A stretch of DNA of 64,000 nt from Algoriphagus alkaliphilus (lineage in GTDB: Bacteria; Bacteroidota; Bacteroidia; Cytophagales; Cyclobacteriaceae), in NCBI RefSeq assembly GCF_900103735.1, contig NZ_FMXE01000010.1:62001-126000 (forward strand), read 5' to 3'. Of this stretch, positions 55,257 through 64,000 are shown one piece after another. Below the pieces are notes generated by a model. It saw only the letters and a program-made list of their open reading frames with translations. It was not told where the DNA came from and made no database searches. Made by a program: the position numbers and the translations under genes. Every line of letters starts with the position of its first letter. Position 1 is the first letter of the stretch.

Positions 55257-56180
55257 TCAATAACGCTCAAACCAATCAAATTTGGCTTTAATGATGTTTT
55301 CCTTTTCATTTTTCAAGTAATCCAGAAAAGCTAAGGCAACGGGGGAGTGGTTTTTTCCTTTTAGCCAGATCAGATTCCAAACAGATTTGATTGGGAATTC
55401 TTTCACAGGGATGATCTGCAGTTGACCATTTTGTAATTCGTTTTTTATTCCGATCAAAGGCATAATCGAGCATCCCAAACCTGCAATCACCGATTGTTTT
55501 ACAGCCTCATTGGAGGTGAGTTCCATCTTCTTTTTGACAGGCAACTTATTCTCGCGAATAAATATTTCCATAGTCTGTCGGGTTCCGGATCCCGGCTCGC
55601 GGTAGATTAAGGGTAGTTCTTCCAAGATGCTTTTGTCATAGATCTTATCATTGAATTGTTGATTGGTATTGCTGATCAAGTACAATTTGTTTTGCATCAA
55701 TTCAGTTTTCTCTATTTGAAGGTTTTCCGGCAACACTGAAACCAAAGAAAAATCAACCTCATTTTTTTCCAAGCTCCGAATCACCTTTGATTTATTGGTC
55801 ACATCCATTACCAATTCAATTCCCTCGTGTTCCCTTAAAAAATCCGATAAAAAATAAGGCATAACATATTTCCCGGTTGATACGACTGATATTTTGAGTC
55901 GTCCAGTCAGCAGGCCTTTATGTGCTAGCGTTTTATAATTTATTTCGTAGATCTGATTTAAAATATTTTCCGCAGTCACAGCTATTTCTTTTCCGAAATC
56001 TGTGATGAAAATTTTCCTTCCGATTATTTCAGTTAATGGAATCTCAAACTGATCCTGAAAATTTTTTAACTGAATGGATACAGCAGGTTGAGTCAGGTGT
56101 AATTCCTCAGAGGCCTTGGTTACACTTTGTGTCTGTGTGATTTTCAAAAAAATACGAAGTTGATTTATGGTGTAATTCAT
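55257..56180 (-). CDS. LysR-family transcriptional regulator
   Basis: 307 residues, typical LTTR length. The winged HTH occupies residues 1-60 (NQLRIFLKITQTQSVTKASEELHLTQPAVSIQLKNF). The effector domain about 90-300 contains LKISVVSTGKYVMPYFL and YREPGSGTRQTMEIF, as in CysB/CbbR-type regulators. It is divergent from the isocitrate dehydrogenase gene across a 92-base gap, the usual arrangement for an LTTR and its target. It also borders the nirB operon, so control of nitrogen or central carbon genes are both possible. Confidence 0.92.
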   Translation of the reverse strand: MNYTINQLRIFLKITQTQSVTKASEELHLTQPAVSIQLKNFQDQFEIPLTEIIGRKIFITDFGKEIAVTAENILNQIYEINYKTLAHKGLLTGRLKISVVSTGKYVMPYFLSDFLREHEGIELVMDVTNKSKVIRSLEKNEVDFSLVSVLPENLQIEKTELMQNKLYLISNTNQQFNDKIYDKSILEELPLIYREPGSGTRQTMEIFIRENKLPVKKKMELTSNEAVKQSVIAGLGCSIMPLIGIKNELQNGQLQIIPVKEFPIKSVWNLIWLKGKNHSPVALAFLDYLKNEKENIIKAKFDWFERY

Positions 56181-56272
56181 AAAATTGATTTATGTGAAAT
56201 ATTGTAAATATAAATGAAATTTTATGACTTTCGAAAACCACCTTTGTGCTATAGTTAATCGATAAGGCAAGA

Positions 56273-57709
56273 ATGAAGAAAATTACCATAGCAAAGGGAG
56301 ATGGAATTGGTCCTGAAATCATGGATGCAACGCTAGCGATTATTTTGGCAGCAGGGGCCGACATAGAGATTGAGGAAATAGAGGTAGGTGAAAAAGTTTA
56401 CCTAGCCGGAAATCCATCAGGTATCGCCAAGGAGTCTTGGGACATTATCCGAAAAAATAAAATTTTTCTAAAGGCTCCGATTACCACTCCTCAGGGTGGA
56501 GGCTACAAAAGTCTAAATGTCAGTATTCGAAAATTTTTAGGGCTTTATTCCAATGTTCGACCCTGCATGAGTTTGCATCCCTTTGTCAAAACCAAACACC
56601 CTATCATGGACTTGGTGATCGTTCGAGAGAATGAAGAAGATTTATATGCTGGTATCGAACACCAGCAGACAGACGAGGTAGTGCAGTGTTTGAAATTAAT
56701 CAGCAGGCCGGGATGTGAAAAAATCGTGCGGTATGCTTTTGAGTTTGCCAAGCAACAAGGAAGAAAAAAAGTAACTTGTTTTACCAAGGATAATATTATG
56801 AAACAAACAGATGGCTTGTTTCATAAAGTGTTTGACGAAATCGCCAAAGAGTATCCTGAAATCGAAAACGAACATTGGATTATAGATATTGGTGCTGCTA
56901 AAATGGCAGACACTCCTGAACTCTTTGATGTGATCGTCATGCCAAATCTCTATGGGGATGTATTGTCTGATGTGGCAGCTCAAATCACAGGTTCGGTAGG
57001 ATTGGCAGGATCAGCAAATATCGGGGAGGTATGTGCAATGTTTGAAGCAATTCATGGTTCAGCCCCTTTGATTGCTGGGCAAAATATTGCCAATCCCTCC
57101 GGTTTGTTGAATGGTGCGATCATGATGCTGAATCATATCGGGGAAACCGAGGTAGCTGCAAAAGTGCAGAACGCATGGCTGAAAACCTTGGAAGAGGGTA
57201 TTCATACATTTGATATTTTTAACAATGAAACCAGCAAGCAAAAGGTTAGTACCAAAGAATTTGCAAAAGCAGTAATTGAAAATTTGGGAAAAAGGCCGAC
57301 ACTACTAAAACCTGCTACTCAGAATGACACCTCAGCACTTCAATTACCAAAATATAAAAGGAAACCAGCGGCTTTAAAGGAGTTGGTTGGAGTGGATATT
57401 TTTGTGCATTGGAATGGAACTGAGGCCAATGAACTGGCAGAGCGACTTCAACTTGTGGAAAGCGATGGAATCAAACTATCCATGATCACCAATCGGGGGA
57501 TAAAAGTTTGGCCTGATGGCTTCAATGAAACTTTTTGTACTGATCATTGGCGCTGCAGATTCCAGCATGAATCAGGAAATAAAATCGAAAAGCAAACTAT
57601 TATTGACCTCTTGGCAAATGGACTTAAGCATAATATAGATACCATTAAAACTGAGAATCTTTATTCTTTTGATGGAAAGCCAGGATACTCATTGGGGCAA
57701 GGTCAATAA
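56273..57709 (+). CDS. icd: NADP-dependent isocitrate dehydrogenase
   Basis: 478 residues of the Thermus/Rickettsia-like long type. Residues 1-335 hold the beta-decarboxylating dehydrogenase fold: AKGDGIGPEIM, FLKAPITTPQGGGYKSLN, SVRKF-like SIRKFLGLYSNVRPC for isocitrate binding, DLVIVRENEEDLYAGIEH, NLYGDVLSDVAAQI and EAIHGSAPLIAG. The C-terminal 110 residues form the extra domain of this type. It converts isocitrate to 2-oxoglutarate, the carbon acceptor for the ammonium made by the neighbouring nitrite reductase genes. The regulator gene at 55257 is divergent to it. Confidence 0.93.
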   Translation: MKKITIAKGDGIGPEIMDATLAIILAAGADIEIEEIEVGEKVYLAGNPSGIAKESWDIIRKNKIFLKAPITTPQGGGYKSLNVSIRKFLGLYSNVRPCMSLHPFVKTKHPIMDLVIVRENEEDLYAGIEHQQTDEVVQCLKLISRPGCEKIVRYAFEFAKQQGRKKVTCFTKDNIMKQTDGLFHKVFDEIAKEYPEIENEHWIIDIGAAKMADTPELFDVIVMPNLYGDVLSDVAAQITGSVGLAGSANIGEVCAMFEAIHGSAPLIAGQNIANPSGLLNGAIMMLNHIGETEVAAKVQNAWLKTLEEGIHTFDIFNNETSKQKVSTKEFAKAVIENLGKRPTLLKPATQNDTSALQLPKYKRKPAALKELVGVDIFVHWNGTEANELAERLQLVESDGIKLSMITNRGIKVWPDGFNETFCTDHWRCRFQHESGNKIEKQTIIDLLANGLKHNIDTIKTENLYSFDGKPGYSLGQGQ

Positions 57710-57864
57710 GAAATGCTGAAGCTCATGACTCCTAACCCTGGTAAAGAGGGTGAATCGAAGGTAAAATAAACGCGGATTTAAAGAAACTTCCCTAATAGGG
57801 TGTTTCAACAACTAAAACACGATCTCCAACTTTCAAATTTTCATTATTTTAATAGTACCAAACT

Positions 57865-58146
57865 ATGAGTAAAGCAAAGAAACTTAAACTGATTGAAGGT
57901 GAATTTCCATTCCGGGAAGCCAAAGAAATTTTATTCAACGTATTTTATACTAAGATTAATTTTCATCAAAGAAATAACTTTAGTTATAAAGAGCGATTTG
58001 GAAAAGAAGATCCAACGGCAAAAAAAAGGATTCCTGCCTTAAAAAAAGAGCTTGTTAAGTTAGAAAAAATACTAAATGAGGCTGAGGCAAAGGACAAGAG
58101 GCTCATAATAAGCTCAGAGATAACAATAACACTGTCAGATGATTAG
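57865..58146 (+). CDS. hypothetical protein, small and Lys-rich
   Basis: 93 residues (MSKAKKLKLIEGEFPFREAKEI). It is rich in Lys and Glu, with no signal peptide or membrane segment; the middle (ALKKELVKLEKILNEAEAKDK) looks like a helix or coiled coil. A similar size and the FREAKEILFNVFYTKINFHQ text suggest a conserved cytoplasmic protein of Bacteroidota, but I cannot name a family. It is a single gene between icd and glgB. Confidence 0.6.
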   Translation: MSKAKKLKLIEGEFPFREAKEILFNVFYTKINFHQRNNFSYKERFGKEDPTAKKRIPALKKELVKLEKILNEAEAKDKRLIISSEITITLSDD

Positions 58147-58496
58147 TAATTGATACTGTGTTATTCAAATCTTAAAATTGATTTTGGGTACCTTTTGAAT
58201 ATTCCATTGTAAGTTTTGTCCTAGGGATACTTGACTTTTCAATGAAAGATAGATGTCTACTTTCTGGTAAGAGTCTGTTTTGGCTTTATTTTCCTTAGGC
58301 TGTATGTATTGTCGGTTTGTTACCAATAGTTATAGGAAATAAGGTTTGGACTTTGATGTAACGCGTTGAGGATTGAGGACAGTCGTCGCCACGGCATCGG
58401 ACAAGTGTGGAGGTTCATCCGCTACTTTTCAAGAACATTTTTAGCATACTATAATACTTCCCTCATTTGAATCCATAAATGCAACTTGGGTGATTT
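58147..58496. other. intergenic region
   Basis: 350 bases between the small protein and glgB. Apart from the doubtful minus-strand fragment at 58165-58326, only a GC-richer piece near 58360-58430 stands out. It shares CGGACAAGTGT with the spacer at 13973, so it may be a dispersed spacer element. Confidence 0.4.
58165..58326 (-). pseudogene. possible C-terminal fragment, unrecognised
   Basis: Open frame of 53 codons from a TTG, directly after an in-frame stop. The text (RQYIQPKENKAKTD, YLSLKSQVSLGQNLQWN) looks protein-like rather than random. It could be the tail of a lost gene. No family recognised. Confidence 0.2.
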
Positions 58497-60512
58497 TTAT
58501 TTTCCCCTCCCCATCACCATCACTGTGCGATTCGGAACATACAAACTGACCTGTTGCTCTTTGTCGGTTTTGTATTTCATAGTCTTTTCCAGTCTGGCAA
58601 ATCCGCCATATTGGGTTTCGTCAGAGTCCAAGATGATTTGATAGGTTCCGGCCTGTGGGACTTTGATCGGAAAGCCGAAAAAGGACTCGGTAGGATGGAA
58701 GGAAAAGACAAAAATCAGGTTGCCGCGTTCGTAGGCGATAATCTTCTTATCCGGATCGAGGTGAAGTTGTATGGCAGGAGGGGCTGAGAGCATTTGGTGG
58801 TCTTTGGCAAGTTGAATCATCACTTTGTCCCACTTATCCAGCTGCTGATAGCGGAGTAGGGGATCATCGACCAGTGACCACTGTCGTCGGGCGTATTGGT
58901 AGCTCCAGTCATTGCCCAGTCTCGGAAAGTCCACCCACTCGGGATGGCCGAATTCATTGCCGATAAAGTTCAGGTAACCTTCCCCGCCTAGGGTCAGGGT
59001 AATCATGCGGATCAGCTTGTGCAGGGCGATGCCGCGGTCCACGACGAGATTTTGCTCCAGCACGGTCATGGAGAAGTACATTTCCTTGTCCATCAGCCAG
59101 AAAGCGATGCTTTTGTCACCGACCAGTGCCTGATCGTGGCTTTCTGCGTAGGCGATGGATTTCTCAAGTTTCGGCCTGTTGGTCAGTTCGTGCCACAGCT
59201 CAAACATGTCCCACTGCTCATCCAGCTTATGCTTCAGCGTCTTGATCCAGTAGTCGGGAATGCCCATGGCAAGTCGGAAGTCGAAGCCGATGCCCCCATC
59301 AGCTATCGTTCGGCAAAGTCCCGGCATCCCGCTGACTTCCTCGGCGATGGAGAGTGCTTTGGGATTCAGGGCATGAATCACCGTATTGGCGAGTTGGAGG
59401 TAGAGCAGGGCATCTTCGTCTACGCCTTCGTCGAAGTATTTATCGGAGGAATCAAAAGAAACCAAGCCGTGGTGCTTGTATATTATAGAGGTGGCCCCAT
59501 CAAAGCGGTATCCGTCGAAGTGAAACTCCTCCATCCAGTAGCGGATATTGGAGAGGAGAAATTGCTGCACTTCCCACTTCCCATAGTCGAAGAGCTTGGA
59601 ATCCCAGCCTTCGTGATAGCCTTTTGGGCCGGGGTGGAAGTATTGGTGGTCGCTGCCGTCAAACTCATTGAGGCCTTCGTTGACATTTTTCACCGCATGG
59701 GAATGCACGATGTCCATGATCACGGCGATGCCCATACCGTGGGCGGTGTTGATCAGGGATTTGAGATCCTCGGGGGTCCCAAAGCGGGAAGAGGGTGCAA
59801 AGAAATTGGAGACGTGATAGCCGAAGGAGCCGTAATACGGATGCTCCATCACGGCCATGAGTTGGATGGCATTGTAGCCACCTGCTTTGATGCGCGGGAG
59901 GATCAGCTCCTCAAACTCTATAAACGTCCCCACTTTTGCAGCCTCCAGTGCCATGCCCACATGAGCCTCATAGATGAGCGGCATCTTGGCAGGCTCGTCC
60001 AGAGAGAAGTCCTGATCCGTCCAGGAAAAAGGTTGCGGCTCAAACCAGAGTTGCCCGGCAAAGTCATGGTTGGTTTCATCCTGCACCACCCGGCGTATGT
60101 AGGCCGGAATGCGATCGAGATCGCTGTCATTGGCTCCGATGACCCGAACTTTTATTTTGCTTTGGTGGACGAAGGTATGTTTGTACTCTTCATAAGGAAG
60201 AAAAATCTCCCAATCGCCCCTCGGACTGCTGCGCATGGGATGGGAATTTCGATCCCACCAGTTGAAGTCGCCCATGAGGAAAAGTGCTTTGGCTGCAGGG
60301 GCCCACTCCCGATAAACCCAACCGTTTCGGAGCTTGTCGAAGTGCACACCAAAGTATTCGTGCATTCCGGCGAATTCCAGAATGCTACCTGAGAAGTCAT
60401 TGATGGCCCGAATGGCGTTTTGATAGTTTTGGAATCGCTTCTCGATTTTGGATTCGTAGGGTTCCAGCCAAGGTTCGTCTACGATCAGGGGTAACTTTTT
60501 TAATTCTTTCAC
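58497..60512 (-). CDS. glgB: 1,4-alpha-glucan branching enzyme
   Basis: 671 residues, close to the eukaryote-like (GBE1-type) branching enzymes found in Bacteroidota. An N-terminal CBM48 domain (EWAPAAKALFLMGDFNWWD) is followed by a GH13 barrel. GH13 motifs are IVMDIVHSHAVKN, GYRFDGATSI (nucleophile Asp), SIAEEVSGMPG (acid Glu) and AYAESHDQALVGDK (transition-state Asp). A C-terminal beta domain closes the chain. It forms alpha-1,6 branches in glycogen in the cytoplasm. No other glycogen gene is adjacent. Confidence 0.95.
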   Translation of the reverse strand: MKELKKLPLIVDEPWLEPYESKIEKRFQNYQNAIRAINDFSGSILEFAGMHEYFGVHFDKLRNGWVYREWAPAAKALFLMGDFNWWDRNSHPMRSSPRGDWEIFLPYEEYKHTFVHQSKIKVRVIGANDSDLDRIPAYIRRVVQDETNHDFAGQLWFEPQPFSWTDQDFSLDEPAKMPLIYEAHVGMALEAAKVGTFIEFEELILPRIKAGGYNAIQLMAVMEHPYYGSFGYHVSNFFAPSSRFGTPEDLKSLINTAHGMGIAVIMDIVHSHAVKNVNEGLNEFDGSDHQYFHPGPKGYHEGWDSKLFDYGKWEVQQFLLSNIRYWMEEFHFDGYRFDGATSIIYKHHGLVSFDSSDKYFDEGVDEDALLYLQLANTVIHALNPKALSIAEEVSGMPGLCRTIADGGIGFDFRLAMGIPDYWIKTLKHKLDEQWDMFELWHELTNRPKLEKSIAYAESHDQALVGDKSIAFWLMDKEMYFSMTVLEQNLVVDRGIALHKLIRMITLTLGGEGYLNFIGNEFGHPEWVDFPRLGNDWSYQYARRQWSLVDDPLLRYQQLDKWDKVMIQLAKDHQMLSAPPAIQLHLDPDKKIIAYERGNLIFVFSFHPTESFFGFPIKVPQAGTYQIILDSDETQYGGFARLEKTMKYKTDKEQQVSLYVPNRTVMVMGRGK

Positions 60513-60974
60513 AAAAAATGGTTTTTGCCTAGGATGAATTCGAGCATGACCGAAAAGTCACACTTGGAGATGATTAAAGTTTTGCGAGATTACTTCCGAT
60601 CCCGATAACTATCGGGATTATCGGATGGTCTCTAACGAGAAATTATAATCGTATGAAATTAGAAAAATTTGGGTGGAAAGGAAGGGGAGGTAAAAAAGTT
60701 TCACCACTTCGGGGCTAAATCTTCTGAGTTAATCCGTTTTACCACGGGCTTCACCCGCGGTCATGAAAAGTCTGGCTCCTTCGGAGCTGGGTTTATCTTA
60801 AAAAATGAGGTGGGAATTTTTGAAAAACTCAGGAGGGAACTGTTCGCTTTGATTTGACAAGAGATCCGAAGGATCGCAACTATTCATAACCCCCGTGTGA
60901 CTGGAAAGGAGCCGTGGGCCGAGCTGATACACGCAATTTAGAGCCCAGAAGGGGTGAAATCAGTAATCCCAGGA
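60513..60974. other. palindrome-rich intergenic region
   Basis: 462 bases without a credible gene. Besides the 60599-60618 palindrome it has CCACGGG/CCCGCGG (60742-60760) and GCTCC/GGAGC (60775-60787). Phrases such as GGGCTTCACCCGCGG and CTCCTTCGGAGCTGGG are typical of dispersed non-coding repeats in Bacteroidota. A short plus-strand ORF here looks like a by-product of that repeat. Confidence 0.55.
60599..60618. repeat. ATCCCGAT-AACT-ATCGGGAT palindrome
   Basis: A perfect 8-bp stem with a four-base loop. It is the same TCCCGA/TCGGGA type as at 12021-12038, 38934-38951, 38963-38984 and 39231-39248. Confidence 0.75.
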
Positions 60975-62294
60975 CTAGTGTTTTTCATACACCAACTCCG
61001 GTTCTCTCACCTCGACATTGCCAGAATCATTGATTTGATCCAAGGTCACCAACTTGAGCTCATTGACCAGCATGGGATCGTATTTGGCGGCGACTCGGAT
61101 GTAGTTTTCGGTAAAGCCGTGGATCTTTCCATCTTCGACATCTTCTTCAAAAAGCACGGTAAAGGTGCCGCCCAAATTCTCCTCATAAAACTTACGGCGC
61201 TTCTTCTCGGATAGAATTCGCAACATTTTTGATCGCTCGTTCCTTTTCTTGAGTGGCACAACGCCATCCATTTCGACCGCCCGTGTATTGGCACGCTCGG
61301 AATAGGTGAATACGTGGAGGTAAGAGATGTCCAGTTCATTCAGGAAGTTGTAAGTCTCCAGAAAAAGCTCATCTGTCTCCCCTGGGAAGCCCACAATCAC
61401 ATCTACACCGATGCAGGCCTTGGGCATTAGGGTTTTGATTTTGGAGACACGGTCTTCGTACAGCTCCCGCAAATAGCGACGGCCCATTTTCCTTAAAATT
61501 GTATTAGAACCTGACTGCAGTGGAATATGAAAGTGAGGAACGAATCGCCTGGATCGGGACACAAATTCGATGACCTCATTTGTCAGCAAATTTGGCTCGA
61601 TAGATGAAATCCGCAGCCGGTCAATTCCCTCTACATCGTCCAAGGCATAAACCAAATCAGCGAATCGTTCGACACGCTTTCCGTCCACGATTCCAAAGTC
61701 GCCGATATTGACGCCCGTCAGGACGATTTCTTTGACCTTTGTGGCAGCGATCTCCCGGGCTGAAGCCAATACTGATTCGATGGTGTTACTTCGGCTTTTC
61801 CCGCGCGCAAGTGGAATCGTGCAAAAAGCGCAGCCATAATTGCATCCGTCCTGAACTTTCAGGAAAGTTCGGGTTCGGTCATTAATAGAAAAGGCATTAT
61901 TAAAAGTGGTGGCCTCAGTGATCTCAGAGGCGAGTACTTTGGTCTCTTGCACTTTGGCGAAACCATCCAAAAGCTCAATTAGACGAAATTTTTCAGCCGC
62001 ACCCAAGACTGCGTCCACTCCTTCTATTTCGGAGATTTCGGTAGGTTTCAGCTGGGCATAGCAGCCGATGATGGCCACATAAGAATCAGGCGATATCTTT
62101 TTAGCCTCTTTGACGATCTTTTTACACTTCTTGTCGGCATTCTCGGTGACCGAGCAGGTGTTAATGATGAAAATGTCGGGATTTTCCTGAAAATCGACTT
62201 TCAGATACCCTTTTTCTTCGAATTGCCTGCCAATAGTAGAAGTTTCAGAGAAGTTTAGCTTACAACCGAGGGTATAAAAGGCGACTTTTTTCAT
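60975..62294 (-). CDS. mtaB: tRNA t6A37 methylthiotransferase
   Basis: 439 residues of the MiaB/MtaB radical-SAM family. The N-terminal UPF0004 domain has the three cluster cysteines (YTLGCKLNFSE, INTCSVTENADKKC and IGCYAQLKP). The radical-SAM motif is CNYGCAFCTIPLARG (CxxxCxxC) near residue 147. HIPLQSGSNTILRKMGRRY and VDVIVGFPGETDELF follow, then a C-terminal TRAM domain. It adds a methylthio group to N6-threonylcarbamoyladenosine at tRNA position 37. It is a single gene, divergent from glutamine synthetase III. Confidence 0.94.
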   Translation of the reverse strand: MKKVAFYTLGCKLNFSETSTIGRQFEEKGYLKVDFQENPDIFIINTCSVTENADKKCKKIVKEAKKISPDSYVAIIGCYAQLKPTEISEIEGVDAVLGAAEKFRLIELLDGFAKVQETKVLASEITEATTFNNAFSINDRTRTFLKVQDGCNYGCAFCTIPLARGKSRSNTIESVLASAREIAATKVKEIVLTGVNIGDFGIVDGKRVERFADLVYALDDVEGIDRLRISSIEPNLLTNEVIEFVSRSRRFVPHFHIPLQSGSNTILRKMGRRYLRELYEDRVSKIKTLMPKACIGVDVIVGFPGETDELFLETYNFLNELDISYLHVFTYSERANTRAVEMDGVVPLKKRNERSKMLRILSEKKRRKFYEENLGGTFTVLFEEDVEDGKIHGFTENYIRVAAKYDPMLVNELKLVTLDQINDSGNVEVREPELVYEKH

Positions 62295-62488
62295 GAATAC
62301 TCATTTCAATGATCAGCTGCAAAGGTAATTAATCCCGATCTTTTTTCAATTCTCCAATTTTCGGGGATAAATCATCCTTTTTTTAGGCTTTTGGCTCTCA
62401 AAACACCATGTTTTTTTGAAAAAAGTGGAAATTTTTCGAAAAATGACTTCAAAAATGGGGTAAAAGCTTTTTCGCATCAGTATTTTTC

Positions 62489-62496
62489 TATTTTTG
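62489..62496 (+). promoter_or_regulatory. possible -7 box of glutamine synthetase gene
   Basis: TATTTTTG fits the Bacteroidota -7 consensus TAnnTTTG and lies 32 bases before the start codon. The T-rich AGCTTTTTCG about 20 bases further upstream may serve as a weak -33 element. Confidence 0.4.
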
Positions 62497-62527
62497 TGGG
62501 TGTAATATTAAACCTCATATTGTAGAA

Positions 62528-64000
62528 ATGGCAACACTCAGACAACAAGCCTTGGCGATGGTGCAGGCGAGACAGCGCGTCCCTGTAATCCCTCCCGCCT
62601 CAAAAATCTCAGACTTCTTCGGGACCAATGTTTTCGGCACCAGTCAAATGAAACAGTCTTTGGCTCCTTCAGTTTTCAAAAAAGTGATGGAAGCCATTGA
62701 CAGAGGATCTAAAATTGATTCTGCAACAGCAGAAGAAATTGCTTCTGCGGTGAAAACTTGGGCGATGTCCAAGGGCGTTACGCATTACACGCACTGGTTT
62801 CAACCATTGACAGGGTCTACTGCCGAAAAGCATGATTCTTTCTTTGATATGTATGCCGGGATGGAGAAATTCAGAGGTTCGGCCTTGGTTCAGCAGGAAC
62901 CTGATGCTTCTTCTTTCCCTAATGGTGGAATTCGTTCGACATTTGAAGCACGTGGCTATACTGCCTGGGATCCTTCATCTCCGATATTCATTTTAGAAAA
63001 GACACTTTGTATCCCTACCATATTCGTGTCTTATACCGGAGAGGCCTTGGATTACAAGACCCCACTCTTGAAATCGATAGAAGCCATCAATGAAGCTTCA
63101 GTGGCTGTTTGCCAGCTTTTTGATCGAAATGTGCGGAAAGTGACTCCATCTCTTGGGGTGGAGCAGGAATATTTCGTGATTGATAAGGCATTGTATGCCG
63201 CTCGCCCTGACTTAGTGATGGCTGGTAGATCTGTTTTTGGGCATATCCCTGCAAGAGGTCAGCAGTTGGAGGATCATTATTTCGGTTCGATCCCCACTCG
63301 AGTGAAGGATTTCATGATGGAATTTGAAATCGAAGCATTGAAACTGGGTATCCCGGTAATGACCCGTCACAACGAGGTAGCACCCGGACAGTTTGAAGTT
63401 GCACCGATTTTCGAAGAGATAAATAAAGCCACCGATCACAATCAGCTATTGATGGATGTGATGGATAAAGTTGCCGAAAAGCATTCCCTGAAAGTTCTTT
63501 TCCACGAAAAGCCATTTGCAGGTGTCAATGGATCCGGTAAGCACAACAACTGGTCCCTGATCACCGATACGGGGATCAATTTATTTCAGCCCAGCAATTC
63601 AGCCAGAGAAAACCTTCAGTTTTTGACCTTCTTGGTGGCTACGATTAAGGCGGTTTATGACAATGCGGATTTGTTGAGAGCAAGTATCGCTTCAGCAGGC
63701 AATGACTTCCGTTTGGGTGCAAACGAAGCACCTCCTGCGATCATTTCCATATTCTTGGGAGCTACGCTTTCTGAATTATTGGATGAATTGGAGAAAAACG
63801 GAAATGTGAAAATAGAAAAGGGAGACAACATGTACATGAAATTGGGCATCTCCAAGATTCCTGAAATCATCCTTGACAATACAGATCGTAACAGAACGTC
63901 TCCATTTGCATTCACAGGAAATAAATTCGAGTTCCGTGCAGTTGGTTCTCAGGCTAATGTGGGTGGTCCGATGACTACGCTCAACGTGATCGTGGCCGAT
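62528..64000 (+). CDS. glnN: glutamine synthetase III (3' end outside window)
   Basis: Open from ATG 62528 for 491 codons to the window end; the full protein is normally about 725-730 residues. GSIII signatures are visible: ISDFFGTNVFGTSQMKQSL at the N-terminus, KGVTHYTHWFQPLTGSTAEKHD, GVEQEYFVID, MTRHNEVAPGQFEVAPIF, FHEKPFAGVNGSGKHNNWSL and RLGANEAPPAIIS. It makes glutamine from glutamate, ammonium and ATP in the cytoplasm. It is the main type in Bacteroidota. It would use the ammonium produced by NirBD encoded about 8 kb upstream. Confidence 0.97.
   Translation, partial: MATLRQQALAMVQARQRVPVIPPASKISDFFGTNVFGTSQMKQSLAPSVFKKVMEAIDRGSKIDSATAEEIASAVKTWAMSKGVTHYTHWFQPLTGSTAEKHDSFFDMYAGMEKFRGSALVQQEPDASSFPNGGIRSTFEARGYTAWDPSSPIFILEKTLCIPTIFVSYTGEALDYKTPLLKSIEAINEASVAVCQLFDRNVRKVTPSLGVEQEYFVIDKALYAARPDLVMAGRSVFGHIPARGQQLEDHYFGSIPTRVKDFMMEFEIEALKLGIPVMTRHNEVAPGQFEVAPIFEEINKATDHNQLLMDVMDKVAEKHSLKVLFHEKPFAGVNGSGKHNNWSLITDTGINLFQPSNSARENLQFLTFLVATIKAVYDNADLLRASIASAGNDFRLGANEAPPAIISIFLGATLSELLDELEKNGNVKIEKGDNMYMKLGISKIPEIILDNTDRNRTSPFAFTGNKFEFRAVGSQANVGGPMTTLNVIVAD

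Noticed and set aside
59019..60392. 457-codon plus-strand ORF opposite glgB
   Set aside because: It is a shadow of the GC-richer glgB sequence, whose own frame holds all GH13 motifs.
60669..60857. 62-codon plus-strand ORF between glgB and mtaB
   Set aside because: It coincides with palindromic repeat text and has no start context or homology.

Overview
The window reads as the chromosome of a Bacteroidota bacterium, most likely a member of Cytophagales near the Algoriphagus/Cyclobacteriaceae group. The evidence is an Oar-like TonB-dependent receptor, glutamine synthetase III, a Bacteroidota-type branching enzyme, MtaB, a PVC-type heme protein with a DUF6807 domain, and TAnnTTTG-like promoter boxes. 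This placement is inferred from gene content alone.

Layout. (1) 1-5.9 kb: partial TonB receptor, DedA protein, an internally deleted dicarboxylate/amino-acid symporter, a small secreted protein and an ERCC4/HhH nuclease. (2) 5.9-8.2 kb: a decayed IS4-like element between strong hairpins, next to a truncated S9-peptidase-like fragment. (3) 8.4-15.2 kb: an AT-rich accessory stretch of single unrelated genes (alpha/beta hydrolase, dihydroorotase, DUF6671-like protein, short MscS channel, cupin) separated by hairpin-rich spacers, ending in a broken CHRD lipoprotein gene. (4) 15.8-19.6 kb: a 1278-residue DUF6807/beta-propeller/cytochrome c lipoprotein. (5) 19.7-35.8 kb: an unusual block holding glutathione synthesis (GCS2-type ligase, GshB) and breakdown (gamma-glutamylcyclotransferase), a DNase II, a HAD phosphatase-like protein, two paralogues of an unrecognised family, an MBL-like protein, a 1806-residue kinase/ATPase/GAF/cyclase and a phospholipase C-like protein. 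(6) 35.9-39.3 kb: AI-2E transporter, tRNA-Leu, AGCS symporter and a tRNA-Pro with two degenerate copies. (7) 39.4-55.2 kb: a nitrate assimilation cluster (mobA, siroheme methyltransferase, broken moaCB, rubredoxin protein, nitrate reductase fusion, NarK, NarX/NarL-like two-component pair, DUF4202, nirD, nirB). (8) 55.2-64 kb: LysR regulator, isocitrate dehydrogenase, small protein, glgB, mtaB and partial glutamine synthetase III.

How the genes work together. In the nitrate cluster NarK imports nitrate, the NasA-like fusion reduces it to nitrite and NirBD reduces that to ammonium. MobA and the SUMT-type methyltransferase feed molybdenum cofactor and siroheme synthesis. A P-box sensor kinase and a NarL-type regulator sit inside the cluster, and a shared 19-bp dyad lies before four of its transcription units. 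Glutamine synthetase III at the right edge would assimilate the ammonium. The glutathione block is the best candidate for an undescribed system: it makes and degrades gamma-glutamyl thiols next to hydrolases that show no signal peptide and a cyclic-nucleotide-producing sensor.

The window carries many broken or reduced genes: the transposase, the S9 fragment, the CHRD protein, moaCB, an outer-membrane porin, the DAACS symporter and tRNA-Pro copies. Some single-base defects could be sequencing errors. The large deletions and rearranged copies are harder to explain that way.
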